Source: Chrysomallon squamiferum
Lineage: Eukaryota; Mollusca; Gastropoda; Neomphalida; Peltospiridae
Direction: 5' to 3'
Length of the DNA stretch: 64,000 bases
NCBI GenBank assembly: GCA_012295275.1
Contig: CM022665.1
Span: 4,853,667-4,917,666, forward strand
Both the position numbers and the translations under genes were made by a program. Positions within the stretch are counted from its first letter, which is position 1, and each line of letters starts with the position of its first letter. The notes under the pieces are model-generated. The model ran no database searches. It saw only the letters and a list, made by a program, of their open reading frames with translations, and had not been told where the DNA came from. Shown piece after piece: positions 51,102 through 64,000 of this stretch.

Positions 51102-51940
51102 ATAATAAATAAATATAAATAAATAAATAAAATCCTTTGCTAGTCATGTATCGCTTCACTGTTATTTTCAAAATAAGTCTCTTAATACACCATCGTAACG
51201 TAATTTCGTCTGCAACCCATTTCCATCCTTTTGTTTGTGAGAATGTATCGATGTCAAAGTTCATTTCTGACCACGAGTGACACTCGTTTAACGCGTCAAG
51301 CAAATTTCGCCGTCTGGAAAAAGGAAATGTCGCTCTTTATTGCGCTACACATTACATGCTTCTGTGAACAAAAATGTATCTGTGCCGAGCCGGGAAAAAG
51401 ATAGCAATTTTCAACATGAGTTTAGGTCTAGCGGGCAGCTGTGCAGTGCGGATGCCAGTACCTAGTAGGTGCATGCGCTCTATTATTTAATCGAATTAGA
51501 TCGAAATAAAATGTTTCTACGCTGCACGTAAAAGGGCCTGCGTTGTTGTCTGTTATTAGAAATGTGTGTCATGTTGTTACTGAAAGACGGCAGCGTGCAC
51601 TGGTGTCTGAATATTCTTTCTAAAGGAGCAGTATATTTCACCTTTTCAGAAATGCATCGCCATTTGTCGTATAATCGATTTATTTAGTTACTTTTAATAA
51701 ATACCGTCAGTTTCTTTAACATTTACTTCATTACTGACATACTTAAATACACAATACTGACATGAAACGGCCTCAGTATTGAATATATATTAGTGTTTCT
51801 ATAATAAACTGAACCGAGTTTCCTAGATTTCTTTATGCTACTTTTCTTAATATTACTAATCAAAACACGTTTCCCAATACTTAACACTTACATTCTGAAG
51901 TTCTGAAGTGACGTGTCGACAAAGTATATAATAATGCAGA

Positions 51941-51952
51941 ACACACACACAC

Positions 51953-51985
<33 letters not shown>

Positions 51986-51989
51986 CATA
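51941..51989. repeat. (CA)n microsatellite
   Basis: CA array of about 48 bp with two interruptions. Confidence 0.93.
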
Positions 51990-53039
51990 TTGTTTGTTAC
52001 CACTTACGTTACTAAAATACATAATTATATTTCAGTAATCTAAAGTCTGGTGGATATTAGTTATCCAGTTTCTGAAGGTTTCTTAATCTGAAATAATTAT
52101 TGTCACCGAAACAGTTAACGACAGCATACTAATAAACAGTAATAAAAATGCGATCTTCATATCGCACATTAAAACAGTTAATTTATGATTTTTGTAACGA
52201 TATAATTTTTAAAATGATGGTGTGTGTGTGGGTGATTGTGTGTATATATGGATGTGTGTGTGTGTATGTCTGAATGTGTGTAAATAATAAAAATATATAT
52301 ATATATATATATATACATGTTTGTATGCGTGTATGTATGTACGTATGTTGTATATGCATACATTTGTGTTTATGTCTGCATGTATGTAGGAATGTGTAGG
52401 GAGACGGGTGGATAGTGCGTGTATAAATATATAAAATTAATATGTGCTTACTTTTTACTTACATAAAAACAAATTTGTCATTATTCTTTAAGTAATGCGA
52501 CATATTATTTTACAATGTGGTTTAATTACCAACCGTTTTTCTCGATATAAGTCAATGTGCAGTTTTTATTGTAATGCGAATGAGGTCACCGCCTTCTTTT
52601 TTTTTTCTTTTTCCCCAGACAAATAGAGAAATGGTCAGACAGACAGACAGATAGATAGACAGATAGATGGATATAAATACACACGTATAGCTAGCTATCT
52701 CGTGAGCTAGAAACATAATCAGAGTGATAGACTGACAGAAAAGAGAGTTAGACATTCATACCGACAGAAAGAATATAATAAGTTACAGTTAGATAACATT
52801 TTCTTATTTTGAAGTTTTAATTCATGATATATATTTTTTTTCTTTTCTTTTTTTTTCTTTTTTTGACACGTTCCAAAAATAATATCATGAAAACGAAGAC
52901 ATGCGTTTACCGATCGATCATCGACCACATCCTGTTGGAGTCACTGCCCATTTTTTTTTTTTATATTTTTATTTTTTTTTTATATTTTAACCACAGAATT
53001 TATCTCAGTTGCCTTTGAACTATTCCACACATGCTTTTA

Positions 53040-53089
<50 letters not shown>

Positions 53090-53416
53090 CTTTATTATCA
53101 TTATTATTTTTTTTAATTTTTTTAATTTTTATATTTTTTAAATTATTATTATTATTATTTTGTATCCTTCAAATTTGCAACGATAGAAAATAGTCACTAA
53201 ATATTCCTGCTGTAGTTGCTGTTGTTTTTATTATTGATGGATGGTGTTGATGGATTTCATGCTGTTGTTATTTGTTATTGTTGTGACGTCTAAGTGACGT
53301 CTAGGTGACAGTGCAGGTTTGTGACTATGTGTCATGACAGCGAATGGCTGGTAGTGGATTTACGTTTTTATGCTGAAAAGATTTATTTGTAAAACTCGTT
53401 GAACCCTGATATCAAA

Positions 53417-53550
<134 letters not shown>

Positions 53551-53907
53551 TAATTCCGTATCTATTCTTCCTCCCTCTACTTTTTCTCTAGCTCATTATT
53601 CTCTATATTTCTTCAAATACAAAAGATTTTTTCCTGTGACACGCGACTGGTTTACAAAAAGCTATGGTATGTGCTTTCCTGTCTATGTGATGTTGAATAT
53701 ATATCTTTGCTTACTCATAATCGATTTTTTTTTTTTTTTCGCTCACAGCATCAAACTCAAACTCCCGATACATCAAAGATTCTTGACAGGCCAATAGAAG
53801 CAGAGTATAATGTTTCACGTTCCTTGGGATGGATCCGGTTGGTGCATTAGATGTCAGTCAGTGCTTGTTTGCGTAAGAATTTATCGTACATCGTGTAGAC
53901 CTCGGTG

Positions 53908-53915
53908 TATATAAA
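53908..53915 (+). promoter_or_regulatory. TATA box of the cysteine-rich gene
   Basis: TATATAAA followed by G, 76 bases upstream of the ATG at 53984. A start site about 25-30 bases downstream (TCATAAC/TCACTC around 53933-53946) would leave a 5' UTR of about 40-50 bases. A TATA promoter fits a tissue-restricted secreted protein. Confidence 0.6.
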
Positions 53916-53983
53916 GTGATAAGGTTGAGTAGTCATAACAGTCACTCAAGCAAGAAGAAACATTTACTATTTGGCAAAACAGG

Positions 53984-54061
53984 ATGACGAGAATTAGGGA
54001 GTCATTAATTTGTTTGGTACGTACTTTTTTCCTTTGTGTAATTGTATAATTTTATATTTGA

Positions 54062-54106
<45 letters not shown>

Positions 54107-54199
54107 CTTGATTTTATCTATAGAAACTTTTGGAATGTATATTTATCAAAAATTCATTTAATATATTTTAAAAAAAATTGGGAAATTTTCATGTTATGT

Positions 54200-54291
<92 letters not shown>

Positions 54292-56051
54292 TCTCTGTTT
54301 GTCTCGCTCTCCCTGTATCTGTAATTTCTCTCTCTTTCTTTCCTATATATACTGTATCAGTTAGTTCAACGTATTTAAATACATATACATACTGCGAAGT
54401 TTATTTATGAAGTTTTGTTCTGATATTTTATAACCTTACTTTATTTCGTCATTTAATCTGTGTATCTTTTTGTTGGGAAATACTCTGGATTTTTTACTGC
54501 TCTGTATCTGCGATACAAACCCAAATGGCCTGCGTGTTTATTATCTCCTCACCTACATTTCACTGTTTACTGAAGAAAGTAAAAAAAAAAAAAAAAAAAA
54601 AAAGAAAGAAAAATAATAGAAGGTGTATCTCTCTATATCAATGACTGTCAACGTAAATTTTTTTTTTTTTTTTTTTTTTGTGCTTTTTCTGACTATATTT
54701 GCGTGAATAAATAAATATCTTGAATGTGAGATAAATCATATTTATTCTATCTTTGATGAAATGATATAAAAGTTAGTATTCTTATTACTGTAATTATTTG
54801 TAATCTTATTTGTAATCTTATTTGTAATCCAATTCTTGTTCCATCCATATATTTCAACTGTCTGTAGTGAAGATACATATAATTAATGATTTTTTATCTT
54901 TTATTTTATTATTATTATTATTTTTTTTACTTTATTTTTTAAATTATTATTATTATTATTTTTTTTTTTTTTAAATATAGTTTTCAATATATACAACTGT
55001 CCATCCTACATTTTTTTTACCACTTGTTACTTGTTTGAATTTTGTATATGAATACATGCCAGGGAGCCGAAATTTTTAAAGCTAGCAAAAAATAATGGTA
55101 ACACTATTATTTGTTACCCCGCGTAACCGTTTCTGGAATAAAGATGAGTTCTTTCTAGTATCATCATTATGCAAAACAAACACACGTTTATTTAATATCT
55201 TACAAACTTATTATAATGCAGTGTTTTGGTGCCTAGTTAAACCTTCACTCATTTTTTATACCATTATTAACTGACGTATTCCTTAATATACGTTTTGTAT
55301 TCAGGTATGAACACTGAACTTAACTAAATTTTGTTGAATATGAAATAATAGTAATTATAGTAATTCCTAAATATATGTTAAGTATTCAGGTATGAACACT
55401 GAACTTAACTAAATTTTGTTGAATATGAAAATATAGTAATTATAGTAATTCCTAAATATATGTTAAGTATTCAGGTATGAACACTGAACTTAACTAAATT
55501 TTGTTGAATATGAAAATATATTAATTTATTATATTTAAATAATAATGATAATGATGCTAATAACAGCAGTAAAAATTTTAAAAATAAAGGATGAAGAGTA
55601 AAAATAATGATAAATGATAATGTAATAATAATAATTTAGATACGCTGAAAACAGATTAAAGTCTGTAATAAAGTGTGTGAGTGGGACAAGCGAGGGAAAC
55701 AAATATTGGCTTTAACCAAAACTGGCCTCGGGGCTAATTACATTTCAAAAACTGAACTCCTTGCTTAGTTCACTAAATGTTGGTAAATAAATTATAAATA
55801 TCTGTACAAGGACACTGAATGTGAATATTAGTATAAGTAGTTTTCAGTCTTGACAATGTAGTATTAAATTACTTATATAGTTATATATAAAGGCAGTACT
55901 TTTAAATTTTGTTCAAATTAATGTCTGTAAAATTTTATATCCGATTATTAAGCATGTCTTGTAAAAAAATAAAAAAGTAAAAACAAAACAAAAAGTTAAT
56001 AACAGAGAAATAAAATAAAATAAATTAAATGATAAAAAATTAAATTAAAAA

Positions 56052-56083
<32 letters not shown>

Positions 56084-57170
56084 AAAGAATGATTTATTAA
56101 TATCGTAATTACTGTTGCAAACATTTTGTCTTACATAACATCTTATGTTTAAGAAAATATATAGGTAAAGATATGGGTTTAAAATAAGACATACACTGTT
56201 CTTGTTTCTTTCTTGCACATTAAATCTAGTAATTTATTACTACACTTAGTTCTAGTGTCGCTTCTATTCATCTTTGCTGTCCTCTGATACTAAAGAAAGT
56301 TAAGTAAACAAAAGTCAAGGACGTCGCAATGTACGTAGTACGTACAGATACAGAATATTATAATTATATGCAATTATTTACTATAATTATATTAAGAAGA
56401 ATTCTGTACGGTATTATTGATGAAATGTAAATTAATGAGCATGAATTTAAATGATTATCTCGCTTAAATATATGTTATAATAAGGTATTTAAATATATTA
56501 ATATATATATATATTTTAATTTTGGGCGAATATATTTGATCTTCATAATTATGTTGTTGTATGAATACAGTCTGAGTGAAAAAGATTCTGTGTTCTCTAT
56601 GACGTTTCACAGGTCTCTAAATATGATCTCACTTACTATGGTAAATATTCATGACATCCTTTTGTTAATTTTATCAGAAACATAGATTGTTTGTCTAAAT
56701 GCAAGCATAACGGACAGTAATAATAATATCTAATATCTATAAAAATACCACCACGTATGTTTATTTCTTTTTAAAAAAAGGTGATATTGCTTCGATACAT
56801 AATCTGTATATTTTAACTTGCACATATATCATTAAGAATTGCAAGGTAATGTTTCCAAGTATTTGATCAAGATTATGAGCGTGTCCTTATGTTTCAACCA
56901 ATTGATATTATTTATCTTATTATTTTTTGTTAGATTAAATTTAACAATTATAGATTTATCTGAAGCCACATTACTCATACATTAATAAAACACAGTATAC
57001 ATAATTTAAAAAAAAAGTTTATGTTTATATATCTTTTTAACCAGTACATTATTTTATCTCATATATATAACAAAATTACCAGTATATATATATATATAAA
57101 AAAATATATATATATTATATATATATATATATATATTTTAATTAAATCATATATATATATTTTATCTAAA

Positions 57171-57226
<56 letters not shown>

Positions 57227-58497
57227 ATTATAATGATATATGAATCGCTTAATTTTAAAAATAAAAGGAATTTATAATTTTGAATGTTAAACAACTAATA
57301 CCCAGCTTGTATCCAGCGCACCTCCTACTTTGATAACCATACATACAGGGCTTATTTGCAGCTTAACAAGTTTTTAAAATCGTCTCCACTAATTCTTTTG
57401 TTCTGACAATCGGCTTAGCAAGGGTTTACAAGCCATAGAAGAAAGAATTCGTTTTATGCAGCAGTTAAAACCGTGAACATACGTTCTTTGTGTTCGTAGG
57501 TAACTTGTGCGGTATGCTGAAGAAGTGACGAGAAATATTTACTTTGAAATTACCGTATTCCGCATATTACAAATAGCTGAATAAACAATGTCCTTTAGCA
57601 CCTGCTTGTTACACATCATTAATTTTTATCTGCATGAATTGTTTGAACTGAGATTATCAGCGAGGAAAAGAATAAGAACGTTTAAGACAAACAAACAAGA
57701 GGGAGTGAGTGCGAGAGAGAAAGACAGCGGGATAGCTAGATAGAGAGAAAGAGAGAACAGGAGACATGCAGAGAGATAAAGAAAACGTCGTTCAGAAAAA
57801 TGGACACGAAGAGAGAAACACGTATAGATCAAAAGAGAAGACGACAAAAAAAAAAATTATAAAAATAAAAATAATAAAAATAAAAATAAAAATAAAAATA
57901 AAAATAAAAATAAAAATAAAAATAAAAATAAAAATAAAAATAAAAATAAAAATAAAAATAAAAATAAAAATTAAAAATAAATAAATAAATAAAAGTTGAA
58001 GAAGAAGAAAGGGAAATGGAAAAATAATTCCTGCTTACAATCAGTTTAAAACAAAATATAAAAATGACGATTAATTACAGTAATCCAAACACAAAAGAAC
58101 AAAGATAAAATGTCTATAATCTTCATATAAATCATCGTTTTATTAGACTTGTTCCTCTCAAATAATTGTTTCTAATTCACATCTAACAACACCCCTCATT
58201 CCACATCATAAAACTCTAAATATCAAGCTTGTTTTAATTGCTGCTTTCTCGGTCTTTGACACGTATTTGCGGTTAATTTGTATCGCACCCTTATTTCCTC
58301 AAACAGAGCCTTGTGTAAATAACAGCGTATTCAAAAACACCCAAGGACATTTTTATTCTTCTAGGTCGTTCTGTTTGAGTGTGCGTGGGCAGGCGCACGT
58401 TCCGAATTGTCCAACCATCGCAAAATATGACGTTACATTATGCTTCGTTATATTGAACATTGATATTATTATTATTATTATTACTATTATTAGTTAC

Positions 58498-58543
<46 letters not shown>

Positions 58544-58570
58544 GTTACTTTATTATTATTATTATTATTA

Positions 58571-58626
<56 letters not shown>

Positions 58627-59293
58627 TCTATTTATTTATTTATTTATTATTAGACATCGAAAGAGACACAGTAATAACAGATATAAAATCACAAAACTAA
58701 CCGATCTCCTTTTAGTAATAATTATCAAATGCAGGCCCTTTTTTTTCAAAGATAATTAGCATTATATGTATAGTTGCTCATTGTTTTGTTTTGTTATTTT
58801 GCAGGTTTGCGTGTTTGTTGTTCACGTGTTCAGCCAGTCTTGTCAGGTACTATCTCTGATAATTATTATTTTTAAAAAAAAACTAACCATATGTTGTATG
58901 TATTGTTTATTAACAGTCTGGATAAATAAATAAATATATAAATATTAAAATAAAAAAATAAAAAATTAAAAGTACTTTGTCCTAATTCCGATATGTTTAT
59001 AAACCTGCCATGTTGTAAACTTTCAGTTTTGTGTGAAGAAAAGAAACGAACTCGCTTCAGATATGACCCACGCTGAAGAGAAATGTGTTGATAGTAAATG
59101 TCTTATTTGACCGCTTTTTTTTTTGTATTTAGAATACAAGGTGCCCGACTGGATACGAATGTCGCCTGAAGACGTTGCCTTGTATTATGCCGCCTTGTCC
59201 TAAGGAGCCCACTTGTGTTGGTGAGTTTGTATGTATAAACTTAAAAGAAGGAAAGAATAGGTAAGAAAAAAAAAAAAAGACTGGTGAAAAAAT

Positions 59294-59392
<99 letters not shown>

Positions 59393-61692
59393 AAATATAT
59401 ATAAAAAAAAAAAAAAAAAAAAAAAAGACATACTGAAAACATTAAATACGTAAATACACAATCTGAGAACATAATTAAAGATAATTAATACATAAAACCA
59501 AACAGAGAAGTCATACTGAATGTAAGGAAAAACAAAAGAAAGAAACAAAACAAATATCAAAGTCGTATTAAAAGAAACAAAGACCGTAAAACTACACACC
59601 TCGGAGAAGACATAAAAATAAATAAAGTGTAAAGTAGCGACAAAGCTGCGGGCGATCCTGTGACAAGATTCAGTTCTGAAACTTTCTTCCTCACGGTGAA
59701 CGATCTGTTTAATTTTTAAAGCTTCCCAGGAGTATGTTATTCAGCAAATAACTTTACTTTCAAACAAATACACGTTATTATATGTGCTTATTAGTTTTTT
59801 CTTATTTGATACAATAATGTCGCTGATTGTGTAATATTATGCAATATGCCGTGAGCAGAAATATTGCTAATTAAATATATATAAATATATTTTTAATTGC
59901 CTAAATTCAGCTTCGATTATGTCAAAACAATATGATATTAACGGAGGTTTTTTTTTATAAGTTTATTATTTTTCACTGCGCGCTCTTCTTCTTGTGTTGA
60001 ATTTCATGTATTGACTTGTACATTTCTCACTAAACAAAAAAACCACCTCCAGCCACTTTCTGATAAAAAAAATGAGCACTGAATCCAAGCATCACATCTT
60101 CTAGATCAAATAATTTACACTGGAATTGAAATCGCACATAGATATATTTTTTTATGCACAATCTATTTCACTGTACAAAATCCATAGCGCACAAGCACTT
60201 AATATATTTCCATTTTATAAGCACCCATAATCCAAATCTTTATCATATCTCGACACTCAAATTTTTACTGTATGTTCATCCTTCTGCGAAATCTCTTGCG
60301 CATCCTGGCACAGATTTATTTTTCCGTTACACCTACATCTATTCTTCTAAATCCTTCGTAAATCCTCGCACAGATTTATTTGTCTATAATGCCTACATTC
60401 TTTCTACTAAATCCTTCGTAAATACCTGGCACAGATTTATTTTTCTGTTTTTCAAACCCAAACGTGCTGTTTCACTCACATCTTCTACACTGGGCTTCTT
60501 GATCCCAAAATCCATGTGACCATTAAGCACGAGACTGACACTTAAAATGGGAATAAATCAGTAAGCAGGAAACTCTGTGTTTAGAGGGTCGTCCTGCTGC
60601 ACTTAGGGTCTGCGGAGACGGAAATCCTGTGACATCGAGCGAAGACGAGGCGATGGGTTGCGAGTCAGACTCGGACTGTCCGAGCCAGTCAAAATGCAAC
60701 ACCAATGGTATGGACACGAGCGCAACCTGTTGCTGGATGCCAGCAGGTAAATCTGAACAAAATTAATGACCGGAAGTTTGGTTTGACCCCGAGAAACATT
60801 TTGATTACGTGTAATAGATGTCAGTTAGATCTAAACCTCTTTTTTTTTTTTTTTTTTTTTTTGCATAATGAACACACGGAACAAAAAAAGCCCTTGGTTA
60901 GTGTTTAGCACCTTCCCTTGCACAGTGGAACCTTCATAATCTAAACCATTTTGATTAGAACGGAAAATATAACCTTTAAAAAGGATTGATCATTCGCCCC
61001 ATCCTGCAATGAAGCAAGCGGCTTAAGCAGTGTGCATACAGTACGTTTTCGATTAAATCAACGTTGAAGACACTCCAGAAAACTGTTTAGCAGCGGCCTG
61101 ATAAATATACTTGATTAAAAAACAACACGATTTAAAGTTAAGAGTTCGGCCATTTTCATTGTCCAGTCCGAATAATTCTTAATATGTTAACGCAGCGAAT
61201 ATATATATATATAATTTTTTTTTTTACAAGTAATATCATACACCATAGTCTTAGGCAAACAACAGAGACGAAAATAATATATCCAAATAACGATTCGACT
61301 ATCGTCGACCTACATTTCAGCAGATAACTTGTAACTGACAATACATTTACTTTCTTTATGATAAATTATGTTTCCTATTGAATATGAATGCAATATTAAT
61401 CTTAAAAATAATTTACTGCAGTAGTAGTTATACAAATTGTGTAAACATCCTTTTTTTCTCCATTTCACAGCCAAGAAAAATGAATACCCATGTAGAAATC
61501 ACGTAAGTAAATACAGACATGACTAAATCGATGTTAACAAGTTGCTCATATTAACAGACTTGTATCTGTAATGCCTATAAATCTTATAGCATTTTTATTA
61601 TCGTCCTAGGGATCCACTAGTATGTTTCTTTTTTTTTGTTTTCTTCTTCTTCTTCTTCTTCTTCTTTTCTTCTTCTTCTTCTTCTTCTTCTT

Positions 61693-61761
<69 letters not shown>

Positions 61762-64000
61762 TCATAAAGTATTGTCATGGATAATCTAATATAATAATGT
61801 CTTGAACTTTTAATAAAATATATTTAAGGTATTAACATGTATACAACCAAGAATAAATCTCTGTAAGATTTTGATGTTCATGATATTTATATATATTTTT
61901 TTTTTTCAATTTTATTTATTTCAATTATTTTCAGAGGTGCCGTAGGAATGAAATTTGTCGTTTAGTGCAAGTTTATTGTATTAGAGCACCTTGTCCACCT
62001 TTGCCTATGTGTTTTGGTAAATATTTACTGTTTAAAACTAATGTTTAGAGAGACAGCTTCTCTGTAAAATATCTGTAATAAAATGTTCTTTTAGTAGCTT
62101 ATAATTTTATTGTGTAAGTGAGAAGGTATTATACATACATAACATGTATTTACATATACATACATACAAATATACATACATACATACATACACACACATA
62201 TACGTACGTACATACATTCATACATAAAATACATACATACATACATACACAAACATACATAGATATATGCATACATATCCATACACACACACACGCACAC
62301 ACATACACACACACACACATATAGAGAAAAAGAGGGACCTCACAATGTTTTCCTTGTGCCTGTATCTGTGTGTTTTTGATGCGTGTCTTGTGGGTCTTTT
62401 CGAGTATACTGTATGTTGTGTATAATGCAGCCAGGAACAGCGTGCCCACAACAAGAGTCTGTCGAGTTGGAAGACCTGTTTTGGCTCCGAGAGGACAACA
62501 ACAGTTGTCATGCACAGAAGATTACCAGTGTCCTGACAGTACCAAGTGTGTCAGAGGAGCCTGCTGCTGGAAAACCAGTGAGTGTAGATTGCACAAAACT
62601 GTTCACAAACAACTTAGAATAATGTGGAGCATTACTACTGCTAGTAGTAGTAGTAGTAGTAGTGCAATAATTATTGTGATTATTATTTTTATTAACAGAA
62701 GTAGTGATTGTATAGTAGTTTCAGTATAGCAAAAGCTGTAGTGGTAGTTGTAGTAGTAACCGCTGAAGTGGTTGAAATAAATAATAATACAAGTAATACG
62801 AAACTGATCAAGTGGTAATGCCATTATAGGAGGTGTTTTACTATGAAAAATAGTAAACGACGAAGTTGTTATTGTGACAGTGATAACAATGATAATGGTG
62901 TCGAGGATATTTTGTGCTGTTTATTATTTTACCATTGATAGCCCCAAAAAATGGATTTGTATTTTTTTTTTTAGGGGCAGCTCTGTTAAACACAGATCCA
63001 TGTGCACATCATGTGAGTACATAAATCTCTTTTTATTTTTTTTATTTTAAAGAATACTGTGCTAGGAAATGTATGTGTACGTGAGTGTGTGTGTGTGCAT
63101 GGATGCATGACAATGTGTAAGCGCTGATAAGCTATGTGTACGCATTCAAGTTCGCAAACACACGTTTGTCTGCGTGTGTGCATGCGCGTTTATAACGATT
63201 GTAAACAAGCTGTAGCCATAACGACTTTCCCTTAATAATGGAGCTATCGATGGTTTGACTTACACGTTTTATAAGTCACAGTTTAACTGTATCCGATTTT
63301 CATTATCCTACATATACTCATCGAATTCCGTATAAGGCAGCGACACGAACCTATTTTATTTAAAGAAATATAAAAGTGGTTGTACATAATTAAAACTCTT
63401 CTGCATTCTTTGTGTGTCAGTTGTTATTATTCTCACTGACTAAAATTTATAATAATATCTATTTTCGATAGATAACCATTGCAAAAACAAGGCATAATTA
63501 GATGTTCTTTGAAGTTAAAAATCTTTTAACCTCTCCAGTTTTTGAAATTTCGAAGATATAATTGCAGCCTATGTTTGGTACAGTTAAGGTGTTATTTTTT
63601 TAAAATAATATTTAATATATGACACTTACAAGGTATCGGTAGAAATTGTTGCATTTTGACTAGATTACAAAATAATCGAATGTTTCTAGAGCACTTTTCT
63701 GCTATTGCATGGAATAAAGTTAAATATTTGAAAGCAAATGTTTCTATCTAAAACTGAAATTGTCAGAATAACATACAGATACGTATGAATGTTTGTGGGA
63801 CATATTAAACATATACGTATGTATTTATAAATACACCTGTGGATTTATATATATATATACATACACATATACGTATCAAAGCTATAAATATACCTATATG
63901 CAAACTTGCAGGTCATCTGAACTTCACAGTGTTTAATGTTTGTGTGCTTTTCATTCAGCGTTGCCCTGTTGGTCAAGTTTGCGAGAAAAGAACTAACCCA
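53984..64000 (+). CDS. Secreted multi-module cysteine-rich protein with WAP-like modules (3' partial)
   Basis: Nine exons: 53984-54016, 58805-58846, 59133-59220, 60585-60746, 61471-61502, 61935-62016, 62431-62577, 62975-63012, and 63959 to beyond the window. All are in frame. Exons 1-2 give a signal peptide with core LICLVCVFVVHVFS. Module A has six cysteines, C-x4-C-x5-C-x6-C-x4-C-x5-C (e.g. RCPTGYEC then CIMPPCPKEPTC). It occurs twice complete, plus a third begun as DPCAHH|RCPVGQVC. Module B (exons 4 and 7) reads GRP...C-x5-C-x5-C-x(4 or 10)-CCW, as in CTEDYQCPDSTKC then GACCW, resembling a shortened WAP four-disulphide core. Modules alternate A-B-A-B-A. WAP proteins are often protease inhibitors, antimicrobials or shell-matrix proteins; any such role here is inference. 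I do not recognise a named orthologue. Introns hold GA/CT, TTA and TA arrays. Confidence 0.8.
54204..54297. repeat. (CT)n microsatellite
   Basis: CT array of about 94 bp in intron 1 of the cysteine-rich gene. Confidence 0.96.
55290..55530. repeat. 85-bp tandem repeat, about 2.8 copies
   Basis: Units anchored by tcaggtatgaacactgaac start at 55301, 55386 and 55471, exactly 85 bp apart and almost identical. They lie in the 4.8-kb first intron (54017-58804) of the cysteine-rich gene. Confidence 0.93.
57101..57224. repeat. (TA)n block
   Basis: Interrupted TA arrays, including one uninterrupted run of about 44 bp at 57178-57222. Confidence 0.93.
57866..57972. repeat. (AAAAAT)n hexanucleotide array
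   Basis: About 100 bp of near-perfect AAAAAT repeat. The Lys/Ile frame across it is an artefact. Confidence 0.93.
58464..58650. repeat. (TTA)n then (TTTA)n block
   Basis: About 185 bp of interrupted TTA repeats ending in TTTA repeats, about 150 bp before exon 2 of the cysteine-rich gene. Confidence 0.93.
59296..59388. repeat. (GA)n microsatellite
   Basis: GA array of about 93 bp in intron 3 of the cysteine-rich gene, 75 bases after exon 3, followed by a poly-A tract. Confidence 0.97.
60289..60450. repeat. 60-bp tandem repeat, about 2.7 copies
   Basis: Units containing aatccttcgtaaatcct and gcacagatttattt repeat with a period of 60-61 bp (anchors at 60301, 60361, 60421), in intron 3 of the cysteine-rich gene. 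A frame here (60154-60519) therefore shows a 20-residue periodicity, but I see no splice or homology support for it. Confidence 0.85.
61642..61761. repeat. (TTC)n followed by (TTA)n
   Basis: Compound trinucleotide array: about 75 bp TTC, then about 40 bp TTA, in intron 5 of the cysteine-rich gene. Confidence 0.95.
62140..62325. repeat. (ACAT)n/(CA)n block
   Basis: Compound ACAT and CA repeats in intron 6 of the cysteine-rich gene, about 100 bp before exon 7. Confidence 0.93.

Overview
This is animal nuclear DNA, most likely from a mollusc or another lophotrochozoan. It is AT-rich and intron-dense, with GT/AG introns. It is full of long dinucleotide (GA/CT, TG/CA, TA) and trinucleotide (TTA) arrays and poly-A/T tracts. 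The clade is inferred from the gene types and genome texture; no sequence search was possible. I see no prokaryotic operon, CRISPR array, phage or rRNA gene.

Four genes can be built exon by exon, with reading frame kept across every splice junction. (1) 12976-15080, plus strand, 4 exons, 262 aa: a homologue of mitochondrial transcription rescue factor 1 (MTRES1/C6orf203). (2) 39648 down to 18791, minus strand, 26 exons, 1242 aa: a complete TRPA-family cation channel (TRPA1-like) with about 16 ankyrin repeats, six membrane segments, a pore with a Gly-Glu filter and a C-terminal coiled coil. (3) 49000 down to 43520, minus strand, 11 exons, 414 aa: a histone deacetylase 8 homologue with all zinc ligands and the catalytic tyrosine. 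(4) 53984 to beyond 64000, plus strand, 9 exons visible: a secreted cysteine-rich protein that alternates a six-cysteine module (C-x4-C-x5-C-x6-C-x4-C-x5-C) with a WAP-like module. Its 3' end lies outside the window.

Layout: 1-12975 is a gene-poor desert with six long GA/CT arrays, an imperfect long inverted repeat (1171-1712) and diverged tandem duplications. MTRES1 and the TRPA gene are convergent and 3.7 kb apart. HDAC8 lies upstream of the TRPA gene on the same strand, 3.9 kb away. 49001-53983 is intergenic. The cysteine-rich gene begins with a TATA box and a 4.8-kb first intron. The genes show no functional link; this is an ordinary animal gene neighbourhood.

The parts most worth a second look are the regular module and intron-phase architecture of the cysteine-rich gene, and several structural oddities in the TRPA gene. 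These are two tandem duplications that copy splice sites together with exon ends (intron 2 and intron 15), an in-frame 36-bp mini-exon, an in-frame alternative start joined to exon 2, loss of electrophile-sensing cysteines, and degenerate repeats running up to the stop codon. All exon coordinates are manual predictions without transcript evidence.
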